From G963556115 sp963667375 (GTDB lineage: Bacteria > Planctomycetota > SZUA-567): a stretch of 64,000 bases of DNA. Made by a program: the position numbers and the translations under genes. Positions 34,926-42,646 of this stretch are shown one piece after another. Position 1 is the first letter of the stretch. Each line of letters opens with the position of its first letter. The DNA lies in NCBI GenBank assembly GCA_963667375.1, contig OY763323.1:3038001-3102000 (forward strand), written 5' to 3'. The notes under the pieces were generated by a model that saw only the letters and a list, made by a program, of their open reading frames with translations, was not told the origin of the DNA and did no database searches.

Positions 34926-36593
34926 ATGAAAGGAACAAAGCTCTTTGTCGAAGCACTCCGTAATGAAGGGGTTGATACTGTATTCGGATATCCTGGTGGC
35001 GCACTTATCCCCCTCTTCGATGAGCTGGTAGATGCTAAAGACATCAACTTTATCCTTCCACGGCATGAACAGGCCGGTGCGCATGGTGCCGATGGTTATG
35101 CTCGTGTTACCGGCAAACCCGGAGTTGTCATTGCGACCAGCGGTCCTGGAGCCACCAACCTTGTAACCGGAATTGCCAACGCTCATATGGACTCTATACC
35201 TATGGTTGCCTTTACCGGACAGGTAAAGACCAATCTTATCGGCAATGACGCTTTTCAGGAGGTAGATATCACCGGCATAACCCGTTCAATATGCAAGCAC
35301 AACTACCTCATAAAAAATGCTGAAGAGATGCCGCATATTATACGTGAAGCATTCCATCTGGCGACTACCGGACGCCCAGGGCCGGTTGTAGTTGATCTGC
35401 CGGTCAATATCACAACCGCAGATATTAAGACCCCGGTTCAAAATACCGTTGACCTTCCCGGTTACAACCCCAAACTCAAAGGCAACCCCCATCAGATCGA
35501 AAAGGCCGCCAAACTTATTAATGAGGCAAAAGCCCCTCTGCTGTATATCGGTGGTGGTATTGTAGCAAGCAGAGCCGAAGAAAAGGTGATAAAACTTGCA
35601 GAAAAAGGTAATATCCCCGTAACTTCGACTCTTATGGGACTTGGAGCATTTCCTGACACGCATCCACTCTCGCTAAAAATGCTGGGGATGCATGGTACCG
35701 CCTATGCTAATTACGCTACCAGCAACTGTGACGTGCTTATTGCCGTAGGCTCACGCTTTGATGACCGCGTAACAGGTAAGCTTGATGAATTTGCCACCAA
35801 GGCAAAGATTATACATATTGACATTGATCCAACATCAGTCAGTAAGAATGTACCGGTTGACGTGCCGATAGTTGGCGATGCCAATATCGTACTCAACGAC
35901 CTTATTGAGCATATAGACGAAGCACCACGTAGTGAATGGCTGGCGCAAATTGCCGAATGGAAGCAGAAGCATCCGCTGAAATACAGTGATGATGGCCTTA
36001 TGCCGCAGTATATTATTGAAAAACTTTACGAAATGACCAAAGATCGAAAGACCATCATCGCCACCGAAGTTGGCCAGCATCAGATGTGGACAGCTCTATT
36101 TTACAAGTTCACCAGAAGTCGTACCCTTGTAACCAGCGGCGGTCTGGGCACAATGGGCTTTGGTTTACCGGCAGCCATGGGAGCACAAGTAGGAAAACCC
36201 GATCATCTGGTTGTAAACATCGCCGGAGACGGCTCTATTCAGATGAATATTCAGGAACTTATAACTCTGAAGAATTATAAACTTCCAGTTAAAATTCTGA
36301 TCCTCAACAATGGTTATCTTGGTATGGTACGTCAATGGCAGCAACTCTTTTTCAATGAAAAATATGCCTTTACCGACCTCAACAATAATCCCGATTTTGT
36401 TGAAATTGCTGGAGCTTATGGGATTAAAGGTATTCGTCTTGAAAATAAAGCCGATACTGAAAAGGTATTACAGGAAATGATTGATTATGCTGGACCGGTA
36501 CTTGTTGATGCCAGAGTCAAACGGGATGAAAATGTTTTCCCGATGGTTCCAGCCGGAGAAGCAATTGACCGCATGATAGGCGGTATGGCATAA
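34926..36593 (+). CDS. ilvB: Acetolactate synthase large subunit, copy 1
   Basis: The 555-residue thiamine-diphosphate enzyme has the catalytic glutamate Glu48 in LPRHEQAGAHGADGYARVTG, the FAD-linked middle domain (GMHGTAYANYATSNCDVLIAVGSRFDDRVTGKL) and the TPP-binding motif GDGSIQMNIQELITL with NN. It joins two pyruvates to acetolactate (valine, leucine) or pyruvate and 2-ketobutyrate (isoleucine). GAGGAG lies 8-9 nt upstream of the ATG. It is preceded by its own leader peptide and attenuator. A close paralogue follows; no small regulatory subunit (ilvN) is visible in the window. Confidence 0.96.
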   Translation: MKGTKLFVEALRNEGVDTVFGYPGGALIPLFDELVDAKDINFILPRHEQAGAHGADGYARVTGKPGVVIATSGPGATNLVTGIANAHMDSIPMVAFTGQVKTNLIGNDAFQEVDITGITRSICKHNYLIKNAEEMPHIIREAFHLATTGRPGPVVVDLPVNITTADIKTPVQNTVDLPGYNPKLKGNPHQIEKAAKLINEAKAPLLYIGGGIVASRAEEKVIKLAEKGNIPVTSTLMGLGAFPDTHPLSLKMLGMHGTAYANYATSNCDVLIAVGSRFDDRVTGKLDEFATKAKIIHIDIDPTSVSKNVPVDVPIVGDANIVLNDLIEHIDEAPRSEWLAQIAEWKQKHPLKYSDDGLMPQYIIEKLYEMTKDRKTIIATEVGQHQMWTALFYKFTRSRTLVTSGGLGTMGFGLPAAMGAQVGKPDHLVVNIAGDGSIQMNIQELITLKNYKLPVKILILNNGYLGMVRQWQQLFFNEKYAFTDLNNNPDFVEIAGAYGIKGIRLENKADTEKVLQEMIDYAGPVLVDARVKRDENVFPMVPAGEAIDRMIGGMA

Positions 36594-36640
36594 TTTATTG
36601 AATACCAATTTTTAACTAGAAAAAAAGCCGATTTAATATT

Positions 36641-36703
36641 ATGATAAACAGAGAAGTCGTGACAGTGTCAGTGTTTGTATTAGTATTCCCTGCCAGAAGA
36701 TGA
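36641..36703 (+). CDS. Val/Leu-rich leader peptide of the second ilvB
   Basis: The 20-codon frame reads MINREVVTVSVFVLVFPARR, with six Val codons and one Leu codon in a short stretch. Its stop codon TGA directly adjoins the antiterminator arm, as in the first leader. Unlike the first peptide it has no tandem Ile pair and fewer consecutive Val codons. No strong Shine-Dalgarno sequence is visible. It lies 47 nt after the ilvB copy 1 stop, so it probably acts on read-through transcript. Confidence 0.8.
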   Translation: MINREVVTVSVFVLVFPARR

Positions 36704-36757
36704 GCAGCCGGCTTATAGTTGTCATTCAGCCCGGACTGCAGAGTCCGGGCTTTTTTT
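36704..36757 (+). terminator. Transcription attenuator of the second ilvB
   Basis: The terminator hairpin is AGCCCGGACT (36728-36737), loop GCAG, AGTCCGGGCT (36742-36751), followed by seven T. The upstream arm GCAGCCGGCT (36704-36713) pairs with AGCCCGGACTGC (36728-36739) with two bulges to form an antiterminator. The stem is perfect, 10 bp. The element shares layout and several bases with the first attenuator, so leader and gene were duplicated together. Confidence 0.87.
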
Positions 36758-36783
36758 ATACCACAACCCAACGGAGACCCCAC

Positions 36784-38451
36784 ATGCAAGGAACAACATT
36801 ATTAATAAAAGCACTCATAAATGAAGGAGTAGATACCATTTTCGGTTATCCCGGAGCGGCACTTATTCCGTTGTTTCATGAAATGGCCGATGTAAAAGAA
36901 TTCAATTTCATTCTCCCAAGACATGAACAGGCCGGAGTTCACGCTGCGGATGGTTATGCCAGAGTTACCGGCAAACCAGCCGTTGTCATTGCCACCAGCG
37001 GACCAGGCGCAACCAATCTGGTTACGGGCATAGCCAACGCACATATGGATTCAATTCCACTCATAGCCATTACCGGGCAGGTAAAAACCTTTCTGATCGG
37101 AAACGATGCATTTCAGGAGGTAGACCTTACCGGCATTACCCGTTCTATCTGTAAGCATAACTACCTGATTAAAAATCCGGAAGAACTCCCATATGTTATC
37201 AAAGAGGCATTTCATATTGCGACCACCGGCAGACCCGGACCGGTTGTTATTGATCTGCCGGTAAATATCACCACCGCAGACATACAATCACCGGTTCAGA
37301 CAGAGATATCAATACCCAGTTACCGTCCGACAACTGTTGGCAATCCCAGACAAATTACCAAAGCGGCGGAACTAATAAACAAGGCCGAATCACCGCTACT
37401 GTATATCGGTGGCGGAATCATAGCCAGTGGTGCCGAAACCGAGCTTCTGGCTCTGGCTGAAAAAGCCAGCATTCCGGTTACCTCAACCTTAATGGCTCTG
37501 GGAGCATTTCCAGACACCCACCCGCTATCTCTTAAAATGCTAGGGATGCATGGAACCGCCTATGCCAACCATGCCACCAGCAACTGCGATGTACTTATTG
37601 CCGTAGGTGCCAGATTCGATGACCGAGTAACCGGTAAACTTGAAGAATTTGCAACCAAAGCCAAAATAATACACATTGATATTGATCCGACCTCAGTCAG
37701 TAAAAATGTACCGGTAGACATCCCGATTGTAGGTGATGCGAAAAATATTCTGGCAGCACTGCTCAACCAGGTTGCGGAGGCCGAACATGCCGGCTGGCTT
37801 GAGCAGATAAATATCTGGAAGCGTCAATACCCGCTCCGGTATAATGAGTTGGGACTGAAGCCGCAGTATATTATCGAAAGACTCTGGGAACTGACCAAGG
37901 ACCGCAAGACAATCATTGCAACCGAGGTTGGCCAGCACCAGATGTGGACAGCTCTATTCTATAAGTTCACTAAAAGCCGGACCTTTGTTTCCAGCGGCGG
38001 GCTTGGCACCATGGGCTTCGGACTTCCGGCTGCAATGGGCGCTCAGCTCGGCAAACCTGATCATCTGGTAGTTGATATTGCCGGTGACGGCTCAATACAA
38101 ATGAACATACAGGAGCTTATCACACTGAAAACAAACAACTTACCGGTAAAAGTTCTCATATTGAACAACAGCTATCTGGGCATGGTACGTCAATGGCAGG
38201 AACTTTTCTTTGATGAGAAATATGCCTTCACCGATCTCACCGACAACCCTGATTTTGTTGAACTGGCCAAAGCTTACGGAATAAAAGGCATACTCCTGGA
38301 TAAGAAGGAAGACACCGATAAAGTTCTTACCGAAATGATCGACTACCCGGGTCCGGTCATTGTAAACGCCCTGGTTGACCGCATGGAGAATGTTTACCCG
38401 ATGGTTCCTGCCGGCGAGGCCATTGACCGTATGATTGGAGGAATGGCATAA
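36784..38451 (+). CDS. ilvB: Acetolactate synthase large subunit, copy 2
   Basis: The 555-residue protein is a close paralogue of copy 1 and keeps the same active-site marks: Glu48 in LPRHEQAGVHAADGYARVTG, GMHGTAYANHATSNCDVLIAVGARFDDRV and GDGSIQMNIQELITL. The end YPMVPAGEAIDRMIGGMA is nearly identical to copy 1. The ATG at 36784 is used because an upstream in-frame ATG at 36700 would read through the attenuator hairpin. GGAG lies 9 nt before the start. It carries its own leader and attenuator. Differences cluster at 135-165 and 310-360, which may alter substrate preference. Confidence 0.96.
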   Translation: MQGTTLLIKALINEGVDTIFGYPGAALIPLFHEMADVKEFNFILPRHEQAGVHAADGYARVTGKPAVVIATSGPGATNLVTGIANAHMDSIPLIAITGQVKTFLIGNDAFQEVDLTGITRSICKHNYLIKNPEELPYVIKEAFHIATTGRPGPVVIDLPVNITTADIQSPVQTEISIPSYRPTTVGNPRQITKAAELINKAESPLLYIGGGIIASGAETELLALAEKASIPVTSTLMALGAFPDTHPLSLKMLGMHGTAYANHATSNCDVLIAVGARFDDRVTGKLEEFATKAKIIHIDIDPTSVSKNVPVDIPIVGDAKNILAALLNQVAEAEHAGWLEQINIWKRQYPLRYNELGLKPQYIIERLWELTKDRKTIIATEVGQHQMWTALFYKFTKSRTFVSSGGLGTMGFGLPAAMGAQLGKPDHLVVDIAGDGSIQMNIQELITLKTNNLPVKVLILNNSYLGMVRQWQELFFDEKYAFTDLTDNPDFVELAKAYGIKGILLDKKEDTDKVLTEMIDYPGPVIVNALVDRMENVYPMVPAGEAIDRMIGGMA

Positions 38452-38676
38452 CAGCCTATATTTCCGACAATCATGTAGATTATCCCGTATTAAAGTTTTC
38501 TAATAATTGCAAATATATTTACAAAACCTTTACAGTATTATAACAGCCAAATGATCATAAAATATCGAAATACCCGATGAATTAGCTATTTTTTTATCGC
38601 TATTTTTTAAAAATCAGCATTCTAGCGGTATTTTAACATGGTTTTAAAGATATTTTTCAGTATAATATTTGAAATT
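38452..38676. other. Intergenic DNA between ilvB copy 2 and the NifU-like gene
   Basis: No coding region or RNA was seen in this part of the 310-bp gap. It is strongly AT-rich with several T runs, and no convincing intrinsic terminator for the ilv genes was found. The recognisable regulatory sequence is the promoter/palindrome in the following 40 bp. Confidence 0.4.
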
Positions 38677-38716
38677 TTGATAAGATATCGATTTGTATTT
38701 TAATACAAGTCGATAT
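38677..38716 (+). promoter_or_regulatory. Candidate promoter overlapped by a near-perfect palindrome (operator or 5' hairpin)
   Basis: Arms at 38685-38699 and 38702-38716 are complementary over 15 positions with a single mismatch (T opposite G, pairable in RNA) and a 2-bp centre; the core reads TTGTATT-TT-AATACAA. A possible promoter, TTGATA (38677-38682) and TTTAAT (38699-38704) with 16-nt spacing, is covered by it. This is the layout of a repressor operator. The palindrome is followed by five or more T, so a terminator-like role in the leader is the alternative. It lies 45 bp before the NifU-like gene. Confidence 0.6.
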
Positions 38717-38761
38717 TTTTTGGTATTTACATTGTTTCGTTAACGTAGAAGGAAAATACTT

Positions 38762-39460
38762 ATGAGTAATTTCACCCATGAAGTTGAGCACATGTGTCCT
38801 GTAAGCAAGGGAGCAAAACACGGCCCAGCTCCTATTCCTCAAGAAGGCAACTGGACAAAAGCAACAAAAATCGAGGATATAAACGGTTTTACACACGGTG
38901 TGGGTTGGTGTGCACCTCAGCAGGGAGCATGTAAACTTACCCTGAATGTAAAAAATGGTGTAATTGAAGAAGCTCTGGTAGAGACTCTCGGCTGTACAGG
39001 TATGACACACTCTGCTGCGATGGCAGGTGAAATCCTCGCCGGCAAAACAATCCTTGAAGCACTCAATACCGACCTTGTATGTGATGCTATCAACACTGCT
39101 ATGCGCGAACTGTTCCTGCAGATCGTCTACGGACGTACTCAGTCCGCATTCTCTGAAAACGGTCTTCCTATCGGTGCCGCTCTTGAAGACCTTGGTAAAG
39201 GGCTATGCTCCGTTACCGGTACTATCTACAGCACCAAGGCCAAGGGTGCCCGTTATCTCGAAACTACCGAAGGTTACATTACTGAAATCGCACTTGATGG
39301 CAATGACGAAATTATCGGTTACAAATATGTCAAAACCGGCGTAATGATGGAAAACATCGTTCAGAAGAAGATGGATCCAGCGGCAGCTCTTGAAAAGGCC
39401 ACCGGAACTTACGGTCGTTTTGCAGAAGCAGTCAAGACTATCAACCCACGTTGCGAATAG
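38762..39460 (+). CDS. NifU-like iron-sulfur cluster assembly scaffold protein
   Basis: The 232-residue protein contains an IscU/NifU N-terminal-type domain: CKLTLNVKNGVIEEALVETLGCTGMTHSAAMAGEILAGKTILEAL. Cys57 and Cys78 match the first two cluster ligands; Cys107 or Cys149 could be the third. An N-terminal extension of about 45 residues (with HEVEHMCPVSKGAKHG) is not part of standard IscU. AAGGA precedes the ATG. It is followed 53 nt later by a GGGtGRT-family gene. Both genes use CGT for most arginines and GGT for most glycines, unlike their neighbours, which suggests high expression. Function as a classical scaffold is inferred. Confidence 0.82.
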   Translation: MSNFTHEVEHMCPVSKGAKHGPAPIPQEGNWTKATKIEDINGFTHGVGWCAPQQGACKLTLNVKNGVIEEALVETLGCTGMTHSAAMAGEILAGKTILEALNTDLVCDAINTAMRELFLQIVYGRTQSAFSENGLPIGAALEDLGKGLCSVTGTIYSTKAKGARYLETTEGYITEIALDGNDEIIGYKYVKTGVMMENIVQKKMDPAAALEKATGTYGRFAEAVKTINPRCE

Positions 39461-39513
39461 TCTGCTCACTCTGTTCACTATATAATTACAATCGAAATCA
39501 TAGGAGATTATAA

Positions 39514-40509
39514 ATGGCATTATTTGAAGGATACTCACGCCGAATCAAGCAGATTGAAGCGTTGATCAGCCAGTACGGCATGTCTTCAGTTGAAGACTGT
39601 GAGAAAGTATGCAAGGACAAAGGTCTTAACGTTATTCAGATCGTAAAGGATGTTCAGCCAATCGCTTTTGAAAACGCCGGCTGGGCTTATACTGTTGGTG
39701 CTGCAGTTGCGATCAAAAAAGGTCAGAAAAAAGCTGCTGATATTGCCTGCACACTCGGTGAAGGTCTGCAGAGCTTCTGTATTCCCGGTTCAGTAGCTGA
39801 TGACCGTAAAGTAGGTATCGGTCATGGTAATCTGGCTTCAATGCTGCTCAAGGAAGAGACCAAGTGTTTCGCCTTTACAGCAGGTCATGAATCATTTGCA
39901 GCCGCTGAAGGCGCAATTGGTCTGGCTCGTTCTGCAAATAAGGCACGTGTTGAGCCACTGCGTGTTATCCTTAACGGTCTAGGTAAGGATGCAGCTCAGA
40001 TCATCAGCCGTATCAACGGCTTCACCCACGTAGAAACAGAATTTAACTACGCTACCGGCAAAGTAAATGTCGTAAGCAAGAAGTCATACTCTGCTGGTGA
40101 AAGAGCCGCAGTTAACTGCTATGGTGCTGATGACGTACGTGAAGGTGTTGCGATCATGCACTTGGAAGATGTTGATGTGGCAATCACTGGTAACAGTACC
40201 AACCCTACACGTTTCCAGCACCCTGTAATGGCTACCTACAAGAAGGAATGTATCCTCAAAGGCAAGACCTTCTTCTCAGTAGCATCAGGTGGCGGTACCG
40301 GTCGTACTCTGCACCCAGATAACATGGCTGCCGGTCCAGCTTCATACGGTATGACCGACACCATGGGCAGAATGCACAGCGATGCACAGTTTGCCGGTTC
40401 TTCATCTGTTCCAGCACACGTTGAGATGATGGGACTTATCGGAATGGGTAACAACCCAATGGTTGGTGCTTCAGTAGCAGTTGCTGTTGCTGTAGAAAAA
40501 GCCAACTAA
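39514..40509 (+). CDS. GGGtGRT-family protein of unknown function
   Basis: The 331-residue protein carries the family signature in VASGGGTGRTLHPDNMAAGPASYGMTDTMGRMHSDAQFAGSS (about residues 258-300). It also has glycine-rich stretches (IGHGNLASMLLKEE, FTAGHESFAAAEGAIGLA) and an Ala/Val-rich C-terminus. The family is found mainly in anaerobes and has no established activity. AGGAG lies 7 nt upstream. Pairing with a NifU-like gene behind a shared palindrome suggests a joint role in iron-sulfur or redox metabolism; that is inference. Codon use points to a very abundant protein. Cysteines (for example in DCEKVCK) might bind metal. Confidence 0.82.
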   Translation: MALFEGYSRRIKQIEALISQYGMSSVEDCEKVCKDKGLNVIQIVKDVQPIAFENAGWAYTVGAAVAIKKGQKKAADIACTLGEGLQSFCIPGSVADDRKVGIGHGNLASMLLKEETKCFAFTAGHESFAAAEGAIGLARSANKARVEPLRVILNGLGKDAAQIISRINGFTHVETEFNYATGKVNVVSKKSYSAGERAAVNCYGADDVREGVAIMHLEDVDVAITGNSTNPTRFQHPVMATYKKECILKGKTFFSVASGGGTGRTLHPDNMAAGPASYGMTDTMGRMHSDAQFAGSSSVPAHVEMMGLIGMGNNPMVGASVAVAVAVEKAN

Positions 40510-40528
40510 TATTTTTACTAAAAATATT

Positions 40529-40560
40529 CATATCCCCCATTCTCTTGCATGGGGGATATG
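40529..40560 (+). terminator. Hairpin between the GGGtGRT gene and the first phosphatase gene
   Basis: CATATCCCCCAT (40529-40540) and ATGGGGGATATG (40549-40560) form a perfect 12-bp stem with an 8-nt loop, 20 nt after the GGGtGRT stop. There is no long T run afterwards, only CTTATAATA. It may end or protect the transcript of the abundant upstream genes. An ATG inside the right arm (40549) is not a real start. Confidence 0.6.
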
Positions 40561-40608
40561 CTTATAATAACTCTACAGGAATTGATAGTTAAATCTGGAG
40601 AGAAAAAA

Positions 40609-41268
40609 ATGGCCATAATTTATCTTGTCCGCCACGGACAGACCGAACACAATGCAAATGATATTATTCAGGGGCAGATAGACTCCCCTCTCACTCCACT
40701 AGGCAGAGAGCAGGCCGCGATAACTGCTGAGCGCCTCAAGGATATTGATTTTACCACCTGTTATCATTCACCGTTAGGACGCACCACCCAAACCGCCAAA
40801 GCGATACTTAAATATCACAATATACCCGCTTTCCCCTGTCCGGAGCTTATGGAGATTAACATGGGAGTACTTGAGGGTGCGATAAATGATCATACTGTAC
40901 ACGGTGAAGAATTTGAAAATTTTACCCTATACCCTCACAAGTATACAGTTCCGGTCAAAGACGCTGAAACCTACCAGCAGCTGACTCAACGTGTCTACAA
41001 CTGCTGTCAGAACATCGCGAATAATCACGGGACAGATGAAAAAGTTCTTATTGTCTCACATGGCGGGCCGCTGCGTTCACTGCTGAACCCGCTTATTGAC
41101 AAACCACTCGACGGATTCTGGTTCAACCCGGATATTCCGCCAGCAAGTATAAGCATAGTACGCTGGGAAAAATCAGAGAAACCACAGCTTATTTCATTTG
41201 CAGGAACTCCGGCGGATGAAATGATATACGATCCGAATGAACCGCATGGTTTCATAAGACCAAACTAA
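40609..41268 (+). CDS. Histidine phosphatase (phosphoglycerate mutase-like), copy 1 of 3
   Basis: The 219-residue protein starts MAIIYLVRHGQTEHN with the catalytic RHG motif (His9) and has YHSPLGRTTQTA, an acidic proton-donor region (MEINMGVLEG) and the second catalytic His in VSHGGPLRSLL. It resembles cobalamin phosphatase CobC and GpmB-like enzymes. GGAGAG is 7-8 nt upstream. The C-terminus is about 15 residues longer than in copy 2 (ending EPHGFIRPN). The substrate cannot be read from sequence; sugar phosphates or alpha-ribazole phosphate are candidates. Confidence 0.85.
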   Translation: MAIIYLVRHGQTEHNANDIIQGQIDSPLTPLGREQAAITAERLKDIDFTTCYHSPLGRTTQTAKAILKYHNIPAFPCPELMEINMGVLEGAINDHTVHGEEFENFTLYPHKYTVPVKDAETYQQLTQRVYNCCQNIANNHGTDEKVLIVSHGGPLRSLLNPLIDKPLDGFWFNPDIPPASISIVRWEKSEKPQLISFAGTPADEMIYDPNEPHGFIRPN

Positions 41269-41288
41269 AAATTATACTGGAAAGACAA

Positions 41289-41900
41289 ATGGCAACACTA
41301 TACTTAGTAAGACACGGACAAACCGAATATAATGCAAACCACATAATACAGGGACATTGCGACTCACCACTTACTGAACTTGGAATAAGCCAGGTGCAGG
41401 CCACAGCAGAGAAACTTAAAGATATTAATTTTACTGTCTGCTACCATTCGCCACTGCCAAGGACCGTAAGAACTACCGAAATAATCCTAAACCAGCGCGA
41501 TCTTCCCCGTATTCCTGATGCAGAACTTAAAGAAATTTATCTAGGCACACTTGAAGGTCTTTGCTTTACCGATGAAAGGTATGCTGCTGATTTTGAGAAA
41601 TTCTGGAAATACCCTGAAGATTATACCGCTGAAAGCAATCAGGGAGAGACTTATGATGAGTTGGAGAACCGTATCTATGGCTGCTGCAATAAAATAGCCG
41701 CACAACACTCTGATACCGATAAAATACTTATTGTCTCCCATGGTGCAGCTATACGCTCAATTCTTAACAGACTGACCAACCGTTCCCGTGCTCAGTTCTG
41801 GGCTCCGCCTGAAGTCAAGCCAGCAAGTATCAGCATAATAAGATGGGATACAGATAAAGAACCAGAAGTTCTCTCATTTGCCGGCAACAGCCCCAGTTAA
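41289..41900 (+). CDS. Histidine phosphatase (phosphoglycerate mutase-like), copy 2 of 3
   Basis: The 203-residue protein begins MATLYLVRHGQTEYN, keeps YHSPLPRTVRT, KEIYLGTLEG and the second His in VSHGAAIRSIL, and ends with the SISIIRWDTDKEPEVLSFAGN segment shared with copy 1. It follows copy 1 by 20 nt. The shared C-terminal signature shows that the copies arose by tandem duplication and not from unrelated branches of the family. Confidence 0.85.
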   Translation: MATLYLVRHGQTEYNANHIIQGHCDSPLTELGISQVQATAEKLKDINFTVCYHSPLPRTVRTTEIILNQRDLPRIPDAELKEIYLGTLEGLCFTDERYAADFEKFWKYPEDYTAESNQGETYDELENRIYGCCNKIAAQHSDTDKILIVSHGAAIRSILNRLTNRSRAQFWAPPEVKPASISIIRWDTDKEPEVLSFAGNSPS

Positions 41901-41975
41901 ATTTCAGGTCAGCACGACTTATAATCATTTACTCAAAAGTTATTTTCATTATAATAAATACAAGGAGATAGAATC

Positions 41976-42629
41976 ATGGCTATGTTTTATTTGGTACGCC
42001 ACGGACAGACGGAATGGAATAAAGCAGGAAGAATGCAGGGGCGTGGTGACTCACACCTCACTTCTCTGGGTCAGGAACAGGCAGGAATCAGTTCTGAAGA
42101 GCTCAAGGACGTCCCGCTTACCCATTGTTATCATTCCCCAATGATCAGAACCGAAGAAACCGCGAACATCCTGCTCCGTAATCACCCGGATATCGTCAAG
42201 CAGAAGAATGAGGACTTTCTCGAGATTGGTTTCGGTATCTGGGAAGGCAGTTACAACCGCCGCGCCGAGCATGAACAGATCCGCAGTAAAGAAGAGACCC
42301 AGCTGCACAATTTCTGGTTTAATTGTGATAACTTTACCGGAGCCCCAGAAGACGGAGAAGACTTTTATCAGTTGCAGGATCGCATGTATGCCGGAGTAGA
42401 AAAACTAATGAACCGGCACGCAGACTCGGATACAGTATTGATAGTTTCACATTGTGCCGCTATCAGAGCGTTTTTAAATAAATGTATCGGACGCCCGGTA
42501 AAGGATTTCTGGGAACTACCCAAAACCGCTCCCGCAAGCATCAGCATTGTTCGCTGGGAAAAAGGTCAGAAACCGGAAGTACTGCTGTATTCTGGACATC
42601 CGGTACCGGAAGTCTCATCCACAATCTAA
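41976..42629 (+). CDS. Histidine phosphatase (phosphoglycerate mutase-like), copy 3 of 3
   Basis: The 217-residue protein begins MAMFYLVRHGQTEWN with RHG, then YHSPMIRTEETA, LEIGFGIWEG and VSHCAAIRAFL. The end SISIVRWEKGQKPEVLLYSGHP matches copies 1 and 2. AGGAGA lies 8 nt upstream. It is the most divergent of the three in the middle part (NRRAEHEQIRSKEET). The sirtuin gene starts 17 nt after its stop. Confidence 0.85.
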   Translation: MAMFYLVRHGQTEWNKAGRMQGRGDSHLTSLGQEQAGISSEELKDVPLTHCYHSPMIRTEETANILLRNHPDIVKQKNEDFLEIGFGIWEGSYNRRAEHEQIRSKEETQLHNFWFNCDNFTGAPEDGEDFYQLQDRMYAGVEKLMNRHADSDTVLIVSHCAAIRAFLNKCIGRPVKDFWELPKTAPASISIVRWEKGQKPEVLLYSGHPVPEVSSTI

Positions 42630-42646
42630 CAGAAAGAAGGTATGCC

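Noticed and set aside
36700..36783. N-terminal extension of the second ilvB
   Set aside because: The extension is translated from the attenuator hairpin, and the paralogue starts at the equivalent of 36784.
40549..40608. Start of the first histidine phosphatase at 40549
   Set aside because: That ATG lies in a hairpin arm. The RHG family start MAIIYLVRHG at 40609 has GGAGAG before it.
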